From Mauremys mutica (Eukaryota; Chordata; Testudines; Geoemydidae): a stretch of 64,000 nucleotides of DNA. Shown here piece after piece: positions 31,439 to 42,989 of this stretch. Position 1 is the first letter of the stretch; the number at the start of each line of letters is the position of its first letter. Below the pieces are notes generated by a model. That model searched no databases and was not told where the DNA came from. It saw only the letters and a program-made list of their open reading frames with translations. The position numbers were made by a program, and so were the translations under genes. Location of the stretch: assembly GCF_020497125.1 (NCBI RefSeq), contig NC_059073.1:13537225-13601224 (forward strand), in the 5' to 3' direction.

Positions 31439-33196
31439 GTGGAATTGGGATACCACCTCCAGTTTGTTTCAACCCCACCTTCCCACCCTCCCTCCCCGTC
31501 CCTCTTCAGGGACCCCTCTCATGAGCAATTCCTCTTACAAGAGGTCCAGTCGCTCCTAGCCGTGGGAGCCATAGAGGAGGTACCAAAAGATATGAGAGGC
31601 AAGGGGTTTTATTCCCGTTACTTCCTAATCCCCAAGGCAAAGGGAGGTCTGCAACCGATCTTAGACCTGCGAGAACTCAACAAATTCATGATAAAGCTGA
31701 AGTTCTGCATGGTAACCCTGGGGACCATTATTCCCTCCCTGGATCCGGGAGACTGGTATGCCGCCCTCCATATGAAGGACACATATTTCCACATCGCAAT
31801 TTACCCACCACACAGACAGTACCTCCGTTTTGTGGTCAACCATCAACACTTTCATTTCACTGTACTTCCGCTTGGCCTTTCTACAGCCCCACGAGTGTTC
31901 ACGAAATGCATGGCCATAGTCGCCGCCTCCCTCCGGCGTCGTCGGGTACACATCTACCCGTACCTCGACGATTGGCTCATTCGAGTGACCTCCCAGTTAC
32001 AAGTATCATGTCACCTGTGCATCGTCCAAGACCTCTTCAGGAGCCTAGGCCTGATGATCAACACAGAGAAGTCTACTCTGACAACCTTGCAGAGAATAGA
32101 CTTCATCGGAGTGGTTCTGGACTCCAATCTGGCCAGAGCCTGCCTCCCGCAGTTGCGTTTTCAAGCAATGGCTACAATTATTCGAGGACTTCAAACCTTC
32201 CCCAACTGCTTCAGCCTAGTAGGTCACATGGCCTCCTGCACCTTTGTGACCAAACACACCAGGCTACGCCTCCGTCCCTTTCAAACCTGGCTTGCTTCAG
32301 TATACTGGCCACACAGTGACAGCCTGAACTCGGTGCTCACTATTCCCCAGAAGGTTCTGGGCTCCCTAACCTGGTGGCTAAACCCCACTCTAGTCTGTGC
32401 AGGGATGCCATTCCACCCACGGCAACCCTCGATGGCCCTAACCACGGATGCATCATCTCTAGGTTGGGGTGCTCACCTCGAGGGCCTCCGCACTCAAGGC
32501 CTCTGGTCAACTCAAGAGCTAGCCTTACACATCAATGTACGGGAGCTGAGGGCGGTCCATCTAGCATGCCAGGTGTTTCAAGAGCATCTCCAAGGCCGTT
32601 GTGTATCAGTGTTCACGGACAACACAATGGCCATGTTTTACATAAACAAGCAGTGCGGAGCATGCTCCTCCCTCCTTTGTCAAGAAGCCTTCCACCTCTG
32701 GGACTTTTGCATAGCCCACTCGATCGATTTGATAGCATCCTTTCTCCCAGGAGTCCAGAACACTCTGGCGGATTGCCTCAGCAGATCCTTCCTGTCTCAC
32801 GAGTGGTCGATTTGTCCGGATGTCATCCATTCTGTTTTCCGGAAGTGGGGGTTTCCCCACATAGACCTCTTTGGCTCCCGAGAGAACAGGAAACGCTTCC
32901 CGGGCTCCCTATCAGACGCTTTCCTCATCCCGTGGAAGAAGCACCTACTCTACGCCTTTCCACCATTCCCGCTGGTCCACAGAGTCCTACTCAAGCTTCT
33001 CAGGGACAGCGCCCACCTGATCCTGATTGCTCCAGCGTGGCCGAGGCAGCACTGGTACACCATGTTGTTCGACCTCTCAGTGGCAGACCCGATCCCCCTG
33101 CCACTCTGGCCAGATCTCATAACACAGGACTTCGGCAGACTTCACCATCCGGACCTGCAGTCTCTTCACCTCACAGCATGGTTGCTGCGTGGTTGA
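31439..33196 (+). CDS. DIRS reverse transcriptase-RNase H (open frame, catalytic Asp lost)
   Basis: 585 codons open from the Met at 31439. RT motifs: YFLIPKAKGGLQPILDLREL (about 60-80), motif A AALHMKDTYFHIAI (about 101-115), VLPLGLSTAPRVFTK (motif B), and motif C YLDDWLIRV (about 174). In motif A the usual LDLKDAY is LHMKDTY, so the first catalytic Asp is His. RNase H follows: TTDASSLGWGAHL, INVRELRAVHLA, FTDNTMAMFYINKQ and LPGVQNTLADCLSR. The C-terminal part (HIDLFGSRENRKRF...LLYAFPPFPL...LIAPAWPRQHWYTMLFDL) corresponds to the region described as a methyltransferase-like domain in DIRS elements. The recombinase frame overlaps its 3' end. Confidence 0.9.
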   Translation: MELGYHLQFVSTPPSHPPSPSLFRDPSHEQFLLQEVQSLLAVGAIEEVPKDMRGKGFYSRYFLIPKAKGGLQPILDLRELNKFMIKLKFCMVTLGTIIPSLDPGDWYAALHMKDTYFHIAIYPPHRQYLRFVVNHQHFHFTVLPLGLSTAPRVFTKCMAIVAASLRRRRVHIYPYLDDWLIRVTSQLQVSCHLCIVQDLFRSLGLMINTEKSTLTTLQRIDFIGVVLDSNLARACLPQLRFQAMATIIRGLQTFPNCFSLVGHMASCTFVTKHTRLRLRPFQTWLASVYWPHSDSLNSVLTIPQKVLGSLTWWLNPTLVCAGMPFHPRQPSMALTTDASSLGWGAHLEGLRTQGLWSTQELALHINVRELRAVHLACQVFQEHLQGRCVSVFTDNTMAMFYINKQCGACSSLLCQEAFHLWDFCIAHSIDLIASFLPGVQNTLADCLSRSFLSHEWSICPDVIHSVFRKWGFPHIDLFGSRENRKRFPGSLSDAFLIPWKKHLLYAFPPFPLVHRVLLKLLRDSAHLILIAPAWPRQHWYTMLFDLSVADPIPLPLWPDLITQDFGRLHHPDLQSLHLTAWLLRG

Positions 33197-34331
33197 GCCA
33201 GTCTGAGTTGCGTTGCTCTGCCTCGCTCCAACAGGTGCTCTTGGGCAGTAGGAAGCCTTCCACTAGGATGACATATCTGGCCGAGTGGAAGCGTTTCGCC
33301 TGCTGGTGCACTCAACGTAACTCAGTCACCAGGCAGGTGTCAGTTCCTACACTATCCTCTGGTCCCTGAAAGAACAAGGCCTAGCAGTCTCTTCCATAAA
33401 GGTGCATATGGCAGCCATCTCCGCCTTCCACCCAGGGGAAAATGGCCAATCAGTCTTCTCTCACCCCATAGTTTCAAGGTTCCTCAAGGGATTGGAACAT
33501 TTGTACCCACAAGTTAGATGCCTGACCCCTATCTGGGACCTCAACCTGGTGCTAGCCAAGCTTATGGGTGCTCCTTTCGAACCACTGGCCACCTGCTCGC
33601 TGCTGTACCTTTCCTGGAAGACAGCCTTCCTCGTCGCTATTACTTCGGCAAGGCGAGTATCTGAGCTTCGGGCCCTGACAGCGGACCCCCCATATACGGT
33701 GTTCCATAAGGACAAGGTACAGCTGCGACCACACCCCTCCTTCCTCCCTAAGGTGGTGTCCGCCTTTCATGTCAATCAAGACATCTTCCTTCCAGTCTTT
33801 TTCCCGAAGCTACACCCATCGTGTTGGGAACAACAGCTGCACACCCTAGATGTTCGCAGGGCTCTTGCCTTTTATATTGAGAGAACAAAACCCTTCCGAA
33901 GGTTGCCTCAGCTCTTTGTAGCTGTGGCAGACCGGATGAAAGGCCTACCGATCTCATCCCAATGAATTTCATCTTGGGTAATGTCCTGCATCTGTACATG
34001 CTATGATTTGACTCACGTTCCGGCTAGCCACCTCACCGCCCATTCTACTTGGGCTCAAGCTTCATCTGCCACCTTCCTGGCCCATGTTCCCATCCAGGAA
34101 ATATGTCGGGGAGTCACCTGGTCATCGATTCACACCTTTGCCTCACATTACGCATTGGTTCAACAGTCCAGAGATGATGCAGCATTTGGCTCAGCAGTTT
34201 TGCATTCTGCAACATCTCACTCCGACCCCACCGCCTGGGTAAGGCTTGGGAATCACCTAATTGGAATCAATATGAGCAAGCAATCGAAGAAGAAAAGACG
34301 GTTACTCACCTTTGTAACTGTTGTTCTTTGA
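33178..34331 (+). pseudogene. DIRS tyrosine recombinase
   Basis: A frame overlapping the RT gene is open back to 32374, but the domain starts near MVAAWLSQSEL (33178). SRKPSTRMTYLAEWKRFACWC is the N-terminal core-binding region. A frameshift near 33340 moves to the frame with VHMAAISAFHPGENG (33402). The catalytic part has FLVAITSARRVSELRAL (first Arg, about 33640). An in-frame TGA at 33963-33965 follows PISSQ. The same frame then reads ASHLTAHSTWAQASSATFLAHV (34030-34085) and HTFASHYALVQQ. The second catalytic Arg (HSTR in the copy near 8830) is Trp here, a CGG-to-TGG change. It would have circularised and inserted the cDNA. Confidence 0.85.
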
Positions 34332-34354
34332 GATGTGTTGCTCATATCCATTCC
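34254..34354 (+). repeat. DIRS internal complementary region
   Basis: First half (34254-34294, CACCTAATTGGAATCAATAT...GAAGAA) is the reverse complement of the left end (28547-28587). Second half (34295-34354, AAGACGGTTACTCACCTTTG...CATTCC) is the reverse complement of the right end (34531-34590). The two halves abut, reproducing the junction of joined ends. In DIRS1-type models this region templates completion of the ends and formation of a circular intermediate. Confidence 0.9.
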
Positions 34355-34361
34355 AAACCCG

Positions 34362-34590
34362 CCCTCCTTCCCCTCTGTCGGAGTAGCCGGCAAGAAGGAA
34401 CCGAGGGGCCGTTGGGTCGGCAGGGGTATATATCCGGCGCCACTCCAGGGGGCGACCCAGCCTACCCACCGAGTGTTGCTAGGATAAAAATCTTCCGACG
34501 AACGTGCACGCGGCACGCGCACACCTAATTGGAATGGATATGAGCAACACATCTCGAAGAACAACAGTTACAAAGGTGAGTAACCGTCTT
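34362..34590 (-). repeat. DIRS right terminal inverted repeat
   Basis: Reverse complement of the left repeat, with an additional ~25 bp at the outer end (GTTACAAAGGTGAGTAACCG). Confidence 0.9.
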
Positions 34591-36459
34591 TTTTTCGTTC
34601 TGTCTGAACCTAATCTGTTTTGGCTTCCTTGAGGTAGAGAAATGTCGAGGTTGGTAGTAGAAACCTTGAGTTACAATGTGAACATCATTAAAATGCTAAA
34701 AAGGAAAAAGAACCTAGTGTGTACTTTCTTATGCCAGGGGCTGATAAAAAACCCTTTCACAAAGCCAGATTGTTTGGCTGTAAGAAGCATGCTGCCTCCT
34801 TTATTTAATGTCAGAATGAAGGGTTGATGGGAAAACACTTACAAACTTCACGTGTAAAGACCAGATAATTACAAATGGCAAGGGACTCTCTAATGAGACA
34901 TCACAAATTACACATACCTTTGTCACCTTCAGGTAGCTTAAAGCACTCTACTTATCACTGCTCTTCTTGGTGATGCATACTTCTGCCCTTGATGAGGACA
35001 AGGTGATCATGTTAGACATTTACCCTTACATTTTGTTTGCTTTGAACACAATTCATGGTGTTGGTGATTATCTTTAAACCCTTAAATAGTCTTGAGTCTG
35101 GGATTTGAGATACCCCAATCTCACTTCATAGCTTCCACAACTGAAAGCCCCTGTCATTGAGCTTTGTTTGTCAGAGTCCGAGTCTAATCTTCCAAATGTG
35201 ATGCAAGAGGCATTTACTTTATTTAGTATTTGATTATATTCATTTTATCTTGTTTTGTTCATTATCATTTTCTGAGTTTTTCTTCTAACTACCATGGCAA
35301 TAGGTGCTATAGAAATTAGCAAGGTAAATAAGACTGCCATGTTGTTGTTGTTACTGTATTGTTACAGTAGTACTTAGAAATCCCAGTGAGGATCAGTACC
35401 TCTTCATTTTGCTATGCCATATGCAAACACTAATTAATTGAGTGGTTCCTAGCCCAGCGATCTTAACGTCGAATTAAAAAAAATGCAAAAAGTGGATGTA
35501 GAAAACAATCAGAAGGAACAACTGAGGCTGAATGAGGGAAAGAGTTATAAAGACATATTTACTTAAACCATCTATATGCATTGTTAGATAATTTTGAGAA
35601 TATCAGGTATAAATAAACATCAGTTCCTGCTGGCCATCTAGCTATTATCAGATTAACATAGGCACTATAATAGGAGTGAATCTTATGAATCTGAAGGAGG
35701 AAAGGTTAGAGGGTTTACAGACTAGTTTGAGAAAGATATTCTATGAATAAGGGACAGCTTGGAAAACAGAAAGTTGTTTTATGAAGAAATAGAGAATGAG
35801 AATAGAAACTGGCACTGTTGACATGTGATACAAGATTTTATAGACTGAGAGTTGGCTACATTGTGAAGGGCCTTAAAAGTACTGCCGAGAAACTTGTATT
35901 TGTGGTGGTGATGTGACCCGGTCAAAATGATAGCTCAGGAAGATGAACACTTATTTGAATGTCCATGAGGAAAATGATATGGGTATTAGAACACAACCTG
36001 GATCTGGGTCTAGAAGGATGATCCAATTAAAGATTACAGACAGATTATGAGTCTGAGCAATATGAACAATGGTGGTGATGTGAACAGTGTCAGAGAGAAG
36101 AGGGCGTGGGAAGGTATTAGGAGGGAAGATAAGGAGCTCAATTTTGAGCCAGTTAAGTTTAAGATGGCAGCAAGATATCCAGGAGGAGATACGAGAATGA
36201 CAAACTGAGATATTGGAAACAGGTCAGGAATAGAGAAATAGCTGAAACCTTGGGAGCAAATGAGATCACCGAGAGAGGGTGTGAGAGCATAAAATAAGTG
36301 GTCCCAGGAAAGGTTCTTATGGAACTGCCATGGCAAGTGGGAGAAAGTAGGGAGGGCCCAATGAATGTAACACTGAAGAAATGACCAGCGTTGTAGGATA
36401 AGAACCTGCAGACTGCAGTGTCGCACAGATAAGATTTCAAGGAGAAGGAATGAGATAGC
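34591..36459. other. No gene; L2-like relic at about 35850-36440
   Basis: From 34591 to 35850 nothing is recognised. Positions 35865-36180 carry text of an old L2-type LINE relic (TTGTGAAGGGCCTTAAAAGTAC...GAGAAACTTGTATTTG...GTGATGTGACCCGGTCA...GGAGCTCAATTTTGAGCC). Open frames on the minus strand at 36034-36545 overlap it and are not convincing genes. Confidence 0.4.
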
Positions 36460-36715
36460 ATCCAGTGGCTAGGGCAGTGGACTCTAATTAGGTGACATTT
36501 GTTCTGTTTCTGGTTCTCCCACTGAACTGCTCTGAGATATTGCATAAGTCAATTTCTTTCTGTGTACCTCTATTTCCCTTCCACTCTTTGTATGTCTTGT
36601 CTATTTAGTTGTAAGCTCTTTTCAGGTCAGGAACAGCACCTATCATAAGGCTGACCTGATCTCAATTGGGATCCCTTGGCACTACTGTAATACAAATAAT
36701 AAGTAGCAAAAAATA
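36460..36715 (+). repeat. MIR-like SINE with L2-type tail
   Basis: Reads GTGGCTAGGGCAGTGGACTCT...GGTTCTCCCACTGAACTGCTCTGAGATATTGC...CAATTTCTTTCTGTGTACCTC, then TTAGTTGTAAGCTCTTTTCAGGTCAGG...TCTCAATTGGGATCCCTTGGCAC...GTAATACAAATAATAA. This is the order of an amniote MIR/CORE-SINE and its L2-related 3' tail. Confidence 0.6.
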
Positions 36716-38104
36716 TTGATTAGCAATGTCAAAAATTGCTGAAGAGGATACAGATGGAGTAGAGACCTCGAGATTTGTTCATGAAGGTTGTTGGAGACCG
36801 TGGTGAGACAGTGTAGTAGAGGGGGAGGAAACCAGACTGGTGAACGTGAGGAATGGAGCAGTAGCTTGAGTCATCAATGGACTATGACACATTTAAACAA
36901 TTTAGAGATGAAGAGAGAAGGGGGGAATGAAAATTAATAGTGTTCTGTTTTTATAATGGGGAGAAAATAATATGCTTTTATTTAAACAGAGTAACCTGAT
37001 GAAGTTCAGAATTTATGGAGAAAAGTAAGGGAAAGAATTGATAGTGAGGGCAAGGAAGGCCATTGAAGGAGAGGATATGTTGCTACTACAGTTGGAAGTG
37101 TTAGAGGAGGAAAATAGGTGATAGAGAAGGGAGTGAGCGATGAGAAGAGGATCAAAATTACTTTTAGAGATCATAACCATTTGATAAATAAGCAGGAGCT
37201 TCTAGAAAGTCAAGGAAAGATGGTGCTTGTCATGAGCTTGGGGATTTCTCCTAGTTAAGGTTCCTCCACTGATTTGGTTGAATATGCATGTCAAAGCAAA
37301 ATTGCTTCATACTGTTGTGTTAGTATACCAATAGGAAAAAATTATTGGGAAGTCCCAGGGAGAGAACCATGCTCATAACATCTCCAGCCCCCTTCCTCTT
37401 GACAGTTTTTTTTTTCTCCCATCCATCGTGAAAAGTAAAGAATAGTTCATCCTCCTGCCCGGTCTCTCAATGTCTCTGATTTCTGTTGTTTGCCTACTTA
37501 GATTGTAAATTGCTCAGTGTAAAGGCTGTGCCATTTTTTAGGTTTAGTACATTACCAATAAAAGTCTGCACACAAATAATATAAACCATCTTTCTTGTCT
37601 AACAAATAAAGGTTGGATTTGCATGCTCTGTGAGAGGAGAGTTTAAGTTTGAAAGTTAAAATATTTTGATTTCACCACAATCCCCTGTTTTGAGTCACAT
37701 CTTTTAGGGCAAAGCAGGAGATTTGCTCCCACTTAAAGCACTGAGTGAGAAGAACGTGGTGATTTTTATTATGCTTTCAACAAATTTGCATGTTAGTCAT
37801 CAGAATAAAAACTTAGTCTTGTGGGATGAGAAATCAGCATCATGTTGGTTAGTGAAGATCAAAAGAGAATCGTTAAGGAATTAGTGATGACTCAGAATGC
37901 ACCTGATTATTATTGAGATTTGTGTTTCTATCCTCTCCTTGCATGCTCCTGAAATGAAACTGTAATAGCTAGTCAGAAGTAAAGTGCATAGAATATGACT
38001 TGACAGAAATATTCAAATTATCTGAGTTATTATATTTTACATTTGGGTTATTTGCCTCTGCTTAACATCATTCATAGATTTTAATTGTTTTCTGAATTTT
38101 TCAG
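36716..38104. other. Mostly unrecognised; SINE-tail relic near 37480-37580
   Basis: Positions 37490-37540 (CTACTTAGATTGTAAATTGCTCAGTGTAAAGGCTGTGCC) resemble the same L2/MIR tail. The rest shows no feature I can support. Confidence 0.35.
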
Positions 38105-38128
38105 AATGGCAATGTGGACTTTGGAAAG
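38105..38128 (+). other. Candidate 24-nt microexon
   Basis: Preceded by the pyrimidine-rich TTGTTTTCTGAATTTTTCAG and followed by GTGTGT. The 24 bases AATGGCAATGTGGACTTTGGAAAG read NGNVDFGK in one frame and keep phase. The splice signals are good but such pairs arise by chance in 64 kb. No parent gene is identified. Confidence 0.25.
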
Positions 38129-39239
38129 GTGTGTGTTCTTTCTTTCTTCTCTAGTTTCTTACCTGGATAAAACAGTTATGCCTGTAAGGAGTTTATAACC
38201 GTGAATGGGATGGCATTAAAAAATAAAAGCATTTGTATTAGGTCTAAGTATAAATGTTTCTGTCTTCCCTAACATAACTTGAATCTTTATGCTCACTTGA
38301 GATATTCTTTTGTGCCTCTTCCCTCTAAAAGTCCTTCTTCAGGCCCACATATAGTTTACTCCAACTCTTTGTGAAGTCCCTTGCATCTGCTCCTAGGTTG
38401 GTGAGAGGGAGTTAATGGTAACATGAGATAGCATGAGTGTGAATGAGTGGTTTAGCCATCTGAATTAACAGGAAAGTATTGAATTTTGGAGATCTTGTGT
38501 AAGAAGCAATAGGGGTTTGATACTTCTTGGATGTAAAGGAGTAATCGGAGTGGTCCGATGACACCAACTTTTCAAGCTTTCATAACTGGGGGAAAGGAGG
38601 TGTTAGCAATGGAGACAAGGAGGCACAGGGAGAAAAACATGCATCTATTAATCATGGGAAACAAAGTTTTGAGTTGAGATGGATTAGTCAGAGGAGGGTG
38701 AATTTATTTGGAACAAGAAGTTTAGTAGTGTGTTTTAGAAAACTGAATAGAAAATCTTTAAAACTTTAAACTGTTTAAAATATTTAATGTATTGTGTAGA
38801 CCTGAAATGTGTGATTATTTTTTGAAACAAGATCTTTTAAAATATTTCCTGCATTTACAAAATAAGACTAGAGTTAAAAGGGTAACATCAACTGAAAAAT
38901 CACAATTCTGCCTGAGTTTATTTTCTTTGTTTCAGATATAACCTAAAATGAATAAAACTGAAAGGGATTAGAGAAAAAAAATATATTTTAGTATTTTGGG
39001 TTTGGTTACTTTGTGCATTTGCCAGCACTTTATATGGTTATCCTTTTCACGGTTACTCTTGTACAGTCACTCATTTCTCCTTGTTTATTGTGGTGGTGTT
39101 TCAGAGCAACAAGGGAGAGGGAGACATTTTAAAATTAGGAAAATGTGATTGTAAAACTACAAACACTGGCAGGGAGAATCTGAGACAAATGTCCTATATG
39201 AACCCAAGCTGCGATAGGTAAAAAAAAAAAAGTTCAGTT
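38129..39239. other. No recognisable feature
   Basis: AT-rich DNA without an identifiable repeat or gene. Confidence 0.35.
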
Positions 39240-39976
39240 TGTTACCCAGGGTCTTCTGCACCCAAAGCTTTTGGTAACTTTACTCTGTGCAGGGCAGTGT
39301 CAGGAATAAATCAGTCGGGACACAGCGTATCTGTCTGATAGATGGTTAGCTCAAGCAGTACAACACAACAGTGCTTTCACTTAAATCTTCTATTTTAGTC
39401 TCAAGCACGTACAAATGCAATAGGCTATAGAGCACCCTAAATCAGTAGTTACCACAAAGGTCTGGAGTGGTCTCAAGCAGGTCAACAACAGATTTCCAGT
39501 GGTCATCATCCCATCTGCTACTGGGGATCTTGAGATGTATCCACGAAGAATCCATCCAGCTTAGATCTTTTTCCCTTTTTATGCTTGTAAATGTTGCATA
39601 GCTTGTCAATCACCAATAACCACTGAGCAAACAGTTTGTTAAGCAAGAAGTTTCAAGCCATCATTTATACAGATGTGTTTTTGCAGAATCTGTGGTCTCA
39701 TGGGCCTAGACAAACACACACCAGAAATCCAATATAGACAGACTTCCTGTCTTTCAAAATCGCATACTTCAGCAGTTTAAAAGAAAGCCCAACAGGATGG
39801 TGCAGGGTCATGCTCAATTCTTGTGGTTACTCCCCCTCCCATACTGGTCTGTCTAGTTATGCTAAGGCTGCTACAAAGGCCTGACAGCTGCTTTTGACAA
39901 TAAGCATAATAATCAATATTCCAGTTACTGGCAGTGGCCTAAGTACTTTTCTGGGCTGTTAAAATCTCCCCTTACA
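39240..39976 (-). mobile_element. Solo LTR, antisense, 737 bp
   Basis: On the minus strand it starts TGTAAGGGGAG and ends CTGGGTAACA. A 4-bp direct repeat AGTT flanks it (39236-39239 and 39977-39980). A TATA-like GCATAAAAAGGG lies at 39573-39584 on the minus strand. No internal genes. Probably an endogenous retrovirus-type LTR; family not named. Confidence 0.65.
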
Positions 39977-40260
39977 AGTTTACCTTTTAAAGTAAAACCC
40001 AACTTTTGTTAGATGATATTGATTTTCCCATCCAATGTAACCCTGTCTTTGTAAAATCTAGATAAAGAATTTTTAAATCAGCTGTTATATTAATGTCTGA
40101 TTTTGTAACATACTTATGTAAAAATCACAAATCTAGAAGGAGGCATTCTCTTTCTCCCTCTCTGTAGTTTGAACTATTTTATTTTTTAAAAAAATTTCTT
40201 TGTAAATAAGTATTTGCTAGGGGAAGGGTTTATGGAAAAGGTGGGTCTTACATTTCATTC

Positions 40261-41658
40261 TGTACTTGGGTAGGTTTAGGTTTAGGCTGACCTCCCGATC
40301 AGGCCCAGTATTACTTAAATTATTATATAGTTGGGAACCCTGATGTGCACAGTGTCAACACTCACAATATAGGAACTCTTTTATATTTACAAATATAGTT
40401 TATTAATATATTTAGCACAGTCACAAACACCCCAAGTTAGTAAGATAGCTAGAGATACTACAGAATGTACATCTACACACACATATACTCTCACCATTCC
40501 TTGTAGAACAACCTGAAATGTTAGCCATCATCTTTCTCGTCACCATCACCTTCCCCATCATCACCAGTGGCCATCATTTTGGCACCTCCCAAGGACTACA
40601 TTTCCCCCCCCCCCCCGCCTCTAGGCTGGGATGCCACTTTTATAATATGTTACGCTGATGCTGTTATGTTGGATGCATATTCAGTAGGGGATTTTTCCCT
40701 TCTCTTTATTGGTATTTCCTCACCTCACTAATGTTGGAGTGTCTTTTCCTATAGGTTAGTATATCAGTGATCTCAACTTCTTATATATGTCAATTCATTA
40801 CCATGGCCCGTTTGTGGTTAGATATAACATTTGTTATTTCTGTCCTAACTGGTTATTTTGGGTCTTTCCAAGTTCTAAGTTGTGGTGTACCTGTTAAGTT
40901 TAAAGGGGTACGAACTTAGGAAAGCCCCTATGCCAACCTGCTTTAACGCATCTTCTATGTTAAAAGTTGCAGTCATACATGGATGTTATGCTTTAGCTCC
41001 ATTTATCTAGGTGAAAGGTCCCAGACATATGTATGCTAACTTTGCCTTAGCTCAACATACAGAACGTGGCCTGCGGGTCCCTTGTGTTACAGCCAAAATA
41101 TACCCTAATATAAATCTATTATAATAAAACAAATAATCAAACCTATAAGAAAATAAGAAACTTATAAGAAAAGATATATAAGCAAGCAGGCTAGCCTTAA
41201 ATGTATCTCATGTACCTGTTATGTACGTCAGCTTGTTGCCAGGACCCTTCTGTGGTTGAATTATTTACCTGTGATCAGAACTTCCCCTTAAACTCTATTT
41301 TCAGCTCCCCAAATACTTGGTTTTTTTCCATTGGGCCATTTATCTGTTCAAAGATCATAGGTCTCAAACCTTACGCTAACTTGCTGAAGCTGATGTCTTA
41401 CAGGATACAGGCCTGTAGCTTTCTTGCCTTACTGCTGAATATAATGCAAAGCAGTAAATATAACGAAGGCAAGCTAGCCACTGGGCTACAGTAGCAGTGA
41501 ATATAATAAAACAAACTAGCCATCTGGGCTACAATGCACACTATTCTTAATCATCCTCCCCCAGGGAATTGCATATAATCCTTGACCCACAATGATACAT
41601 AAATTTAATGCAGTAAGGTCTCCCAAAGATATTGCGGGAAATTGCCATATCTGTCACA
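40261..41658 (-). mobile_element. Probable long LTR, antisense
   Basis: On the minus strand it begins TGTGACAGATATGGCAATTT and passes ...CAATATCTTTGGGAGACC, a start I associate with turtle endogenous-retrovirus LTRs. The 3' boundary (TGTACTTGGG at 40261 on the plus strand) is a guess and no target duplication was found. The poly-C tract at 40602-40616 lies inside. No coding regions. Confidence 0.5.
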
Positions 41659-42977
41659 CCATAGTTACTGTAAAGTAACAGTTCTTTCTGCAGAATCTGT
41701 GTATGTCACACGGGCAACATAAATACATCTAATGTGTTGGATTCAACCTATGGGCTGAATGTTTGACATGTTTGTCTTGAGACATTGCTTTAAATTGGTA
41801 CAATTAACGACACTTGCATGAGAGAGTTGTCATGAGTGCTGTTTTTTGTAATAGCGCTACATAAAATTATGTTGTGAAATTCTTTACCTACCAAAATAAA
41901 TAAATAAAACCCCAGGAAGGAAAACAGAATCAACAAAGTTTAGGTAATATTGTATTTAAGTATTGGAATGATTAAGTGTTGAAGATTTTTCTATAGTTAA
42001 ATTCTTTGAAAATGAATGGATAGATAATTTGTTTGACTTTCCACTGTGAAGGTAGAAATAATGAACAGCAGACTTGTTGTTACAGATTGCTAGGTACTTT
42101 CCCCTTTCATTGTGTTAATACATTTTCAAACACACAATAACAATACTGATTTATACACGTGATTGTTCAAGTTCTTGGATTTTTACAAAGGAGAAAGGAT
42201 AAAATGCAACTTGATGAAAATGACTTGATAAAAAAGCTCTCTTCAACTGCAGATGATAAAATCTGTTTGTGATTATATAGTAGTTTTAAACATTTTGTTC
42301 CTGGCATATCAAACCCATAGCTGAAAATTTAATTATTTTTGGGTTTGCTTTATTTTTCTTTTTGTTATTAATGGAGTTTTAAAATGTAATATCTTAGAAT
42401 AAATAGACAAAATGACCATTCAGGTAAATTGTGGTACAAAAATAGATGTCTTCAGCTGTTGAAAACTTAGTGTATTTTGCTTGTGTCTGCCTCCCTTCCT
42501 CCTGATGGTACCATTGTTTTGTATACCTGCATTGTGGTCATCAGCAATGAGTTTCTGTTGTCATTGATTAGTATTGAGCATTCAGTGATTTTCAGGTAAT
42601 AACTCTGTCATCCCCATGAGTATTTTATGATCCCACTTCGCTAAGTATTATTTATGAATCTGAGTTAGCGTTTTCAAGGATGAGAAAATCTGAGGTTAGT
42701 CTCCTCAGCTTCCACTTGTGTGAACTGCTGCTTCTTGTGCTTTTCTTGTTCCAAGTAGTATCTGGTGCCTGTATATCTGATCTTTGGTAACACAGGATGT
42801 ATGGAATCCATGGCAGCTCATCTCACATACCTTTTTCAATCAGATCATAGTGACGTCATAGATTTACATTTAAAGATGTTACAAGTAAGTTTATATTTTC
42901 TAGAACAGATTGCTCTTGTTTTTGCAATCAAGTCCCTTTTGAATGTTGCCTTAACTTTATTTGCAATAGGCAATAAT
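41659..42977. other. No recognisable feature
   Basis: AT-rich DNA of about 1.3 kb. No repeat or coding signal recognised. Confidence 0.35.
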
Positions 42978-42989
42978 TACCATTATTAT

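Larger units (their letters stand above)
28547..34590 (+). mobile_element. Nearly complete DIRS retrotransposon, ~6.0 kb
   Basis: Left terminal repeat 28547-28735, Gag (28944-31283), RT-RNase H (31439-33196), tyrosine recombinase (domain about 33178-34250), internal complementary region (34254-34354), right terminal repeat (about 34362-34590). The termini are inverted with respect to each other and share CCAATTAGGTGTGCGCG, GTGCACGTTCGTC and ATATACCCCTGCCGACCCA. There is no target duplication, as expected for recombinase-mediated insertion. The order and the internal complementary region are hallmarks of the DIRS1 group. Gag has several frameshifts, RT lost a catalytic Asp, and the recombinase has a frameshift, a stop and a lost Arg, so the copy is dead. 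Confidence 0.93.

Noticed and set aside
33402..33965. Tyrosine recombinase as a phage or integron integrase
   Set aside because: The neighbouring RT-RNase H with YLDDW, Gag, inverted termini and internal complementary region place it in a DIRS retrotransposon.
36034..36545. Two overlapping minus-strand frames of ~130 codons
   Set aside because: They overlap an L2-like relic and a MIR-like SINE and have no domain.
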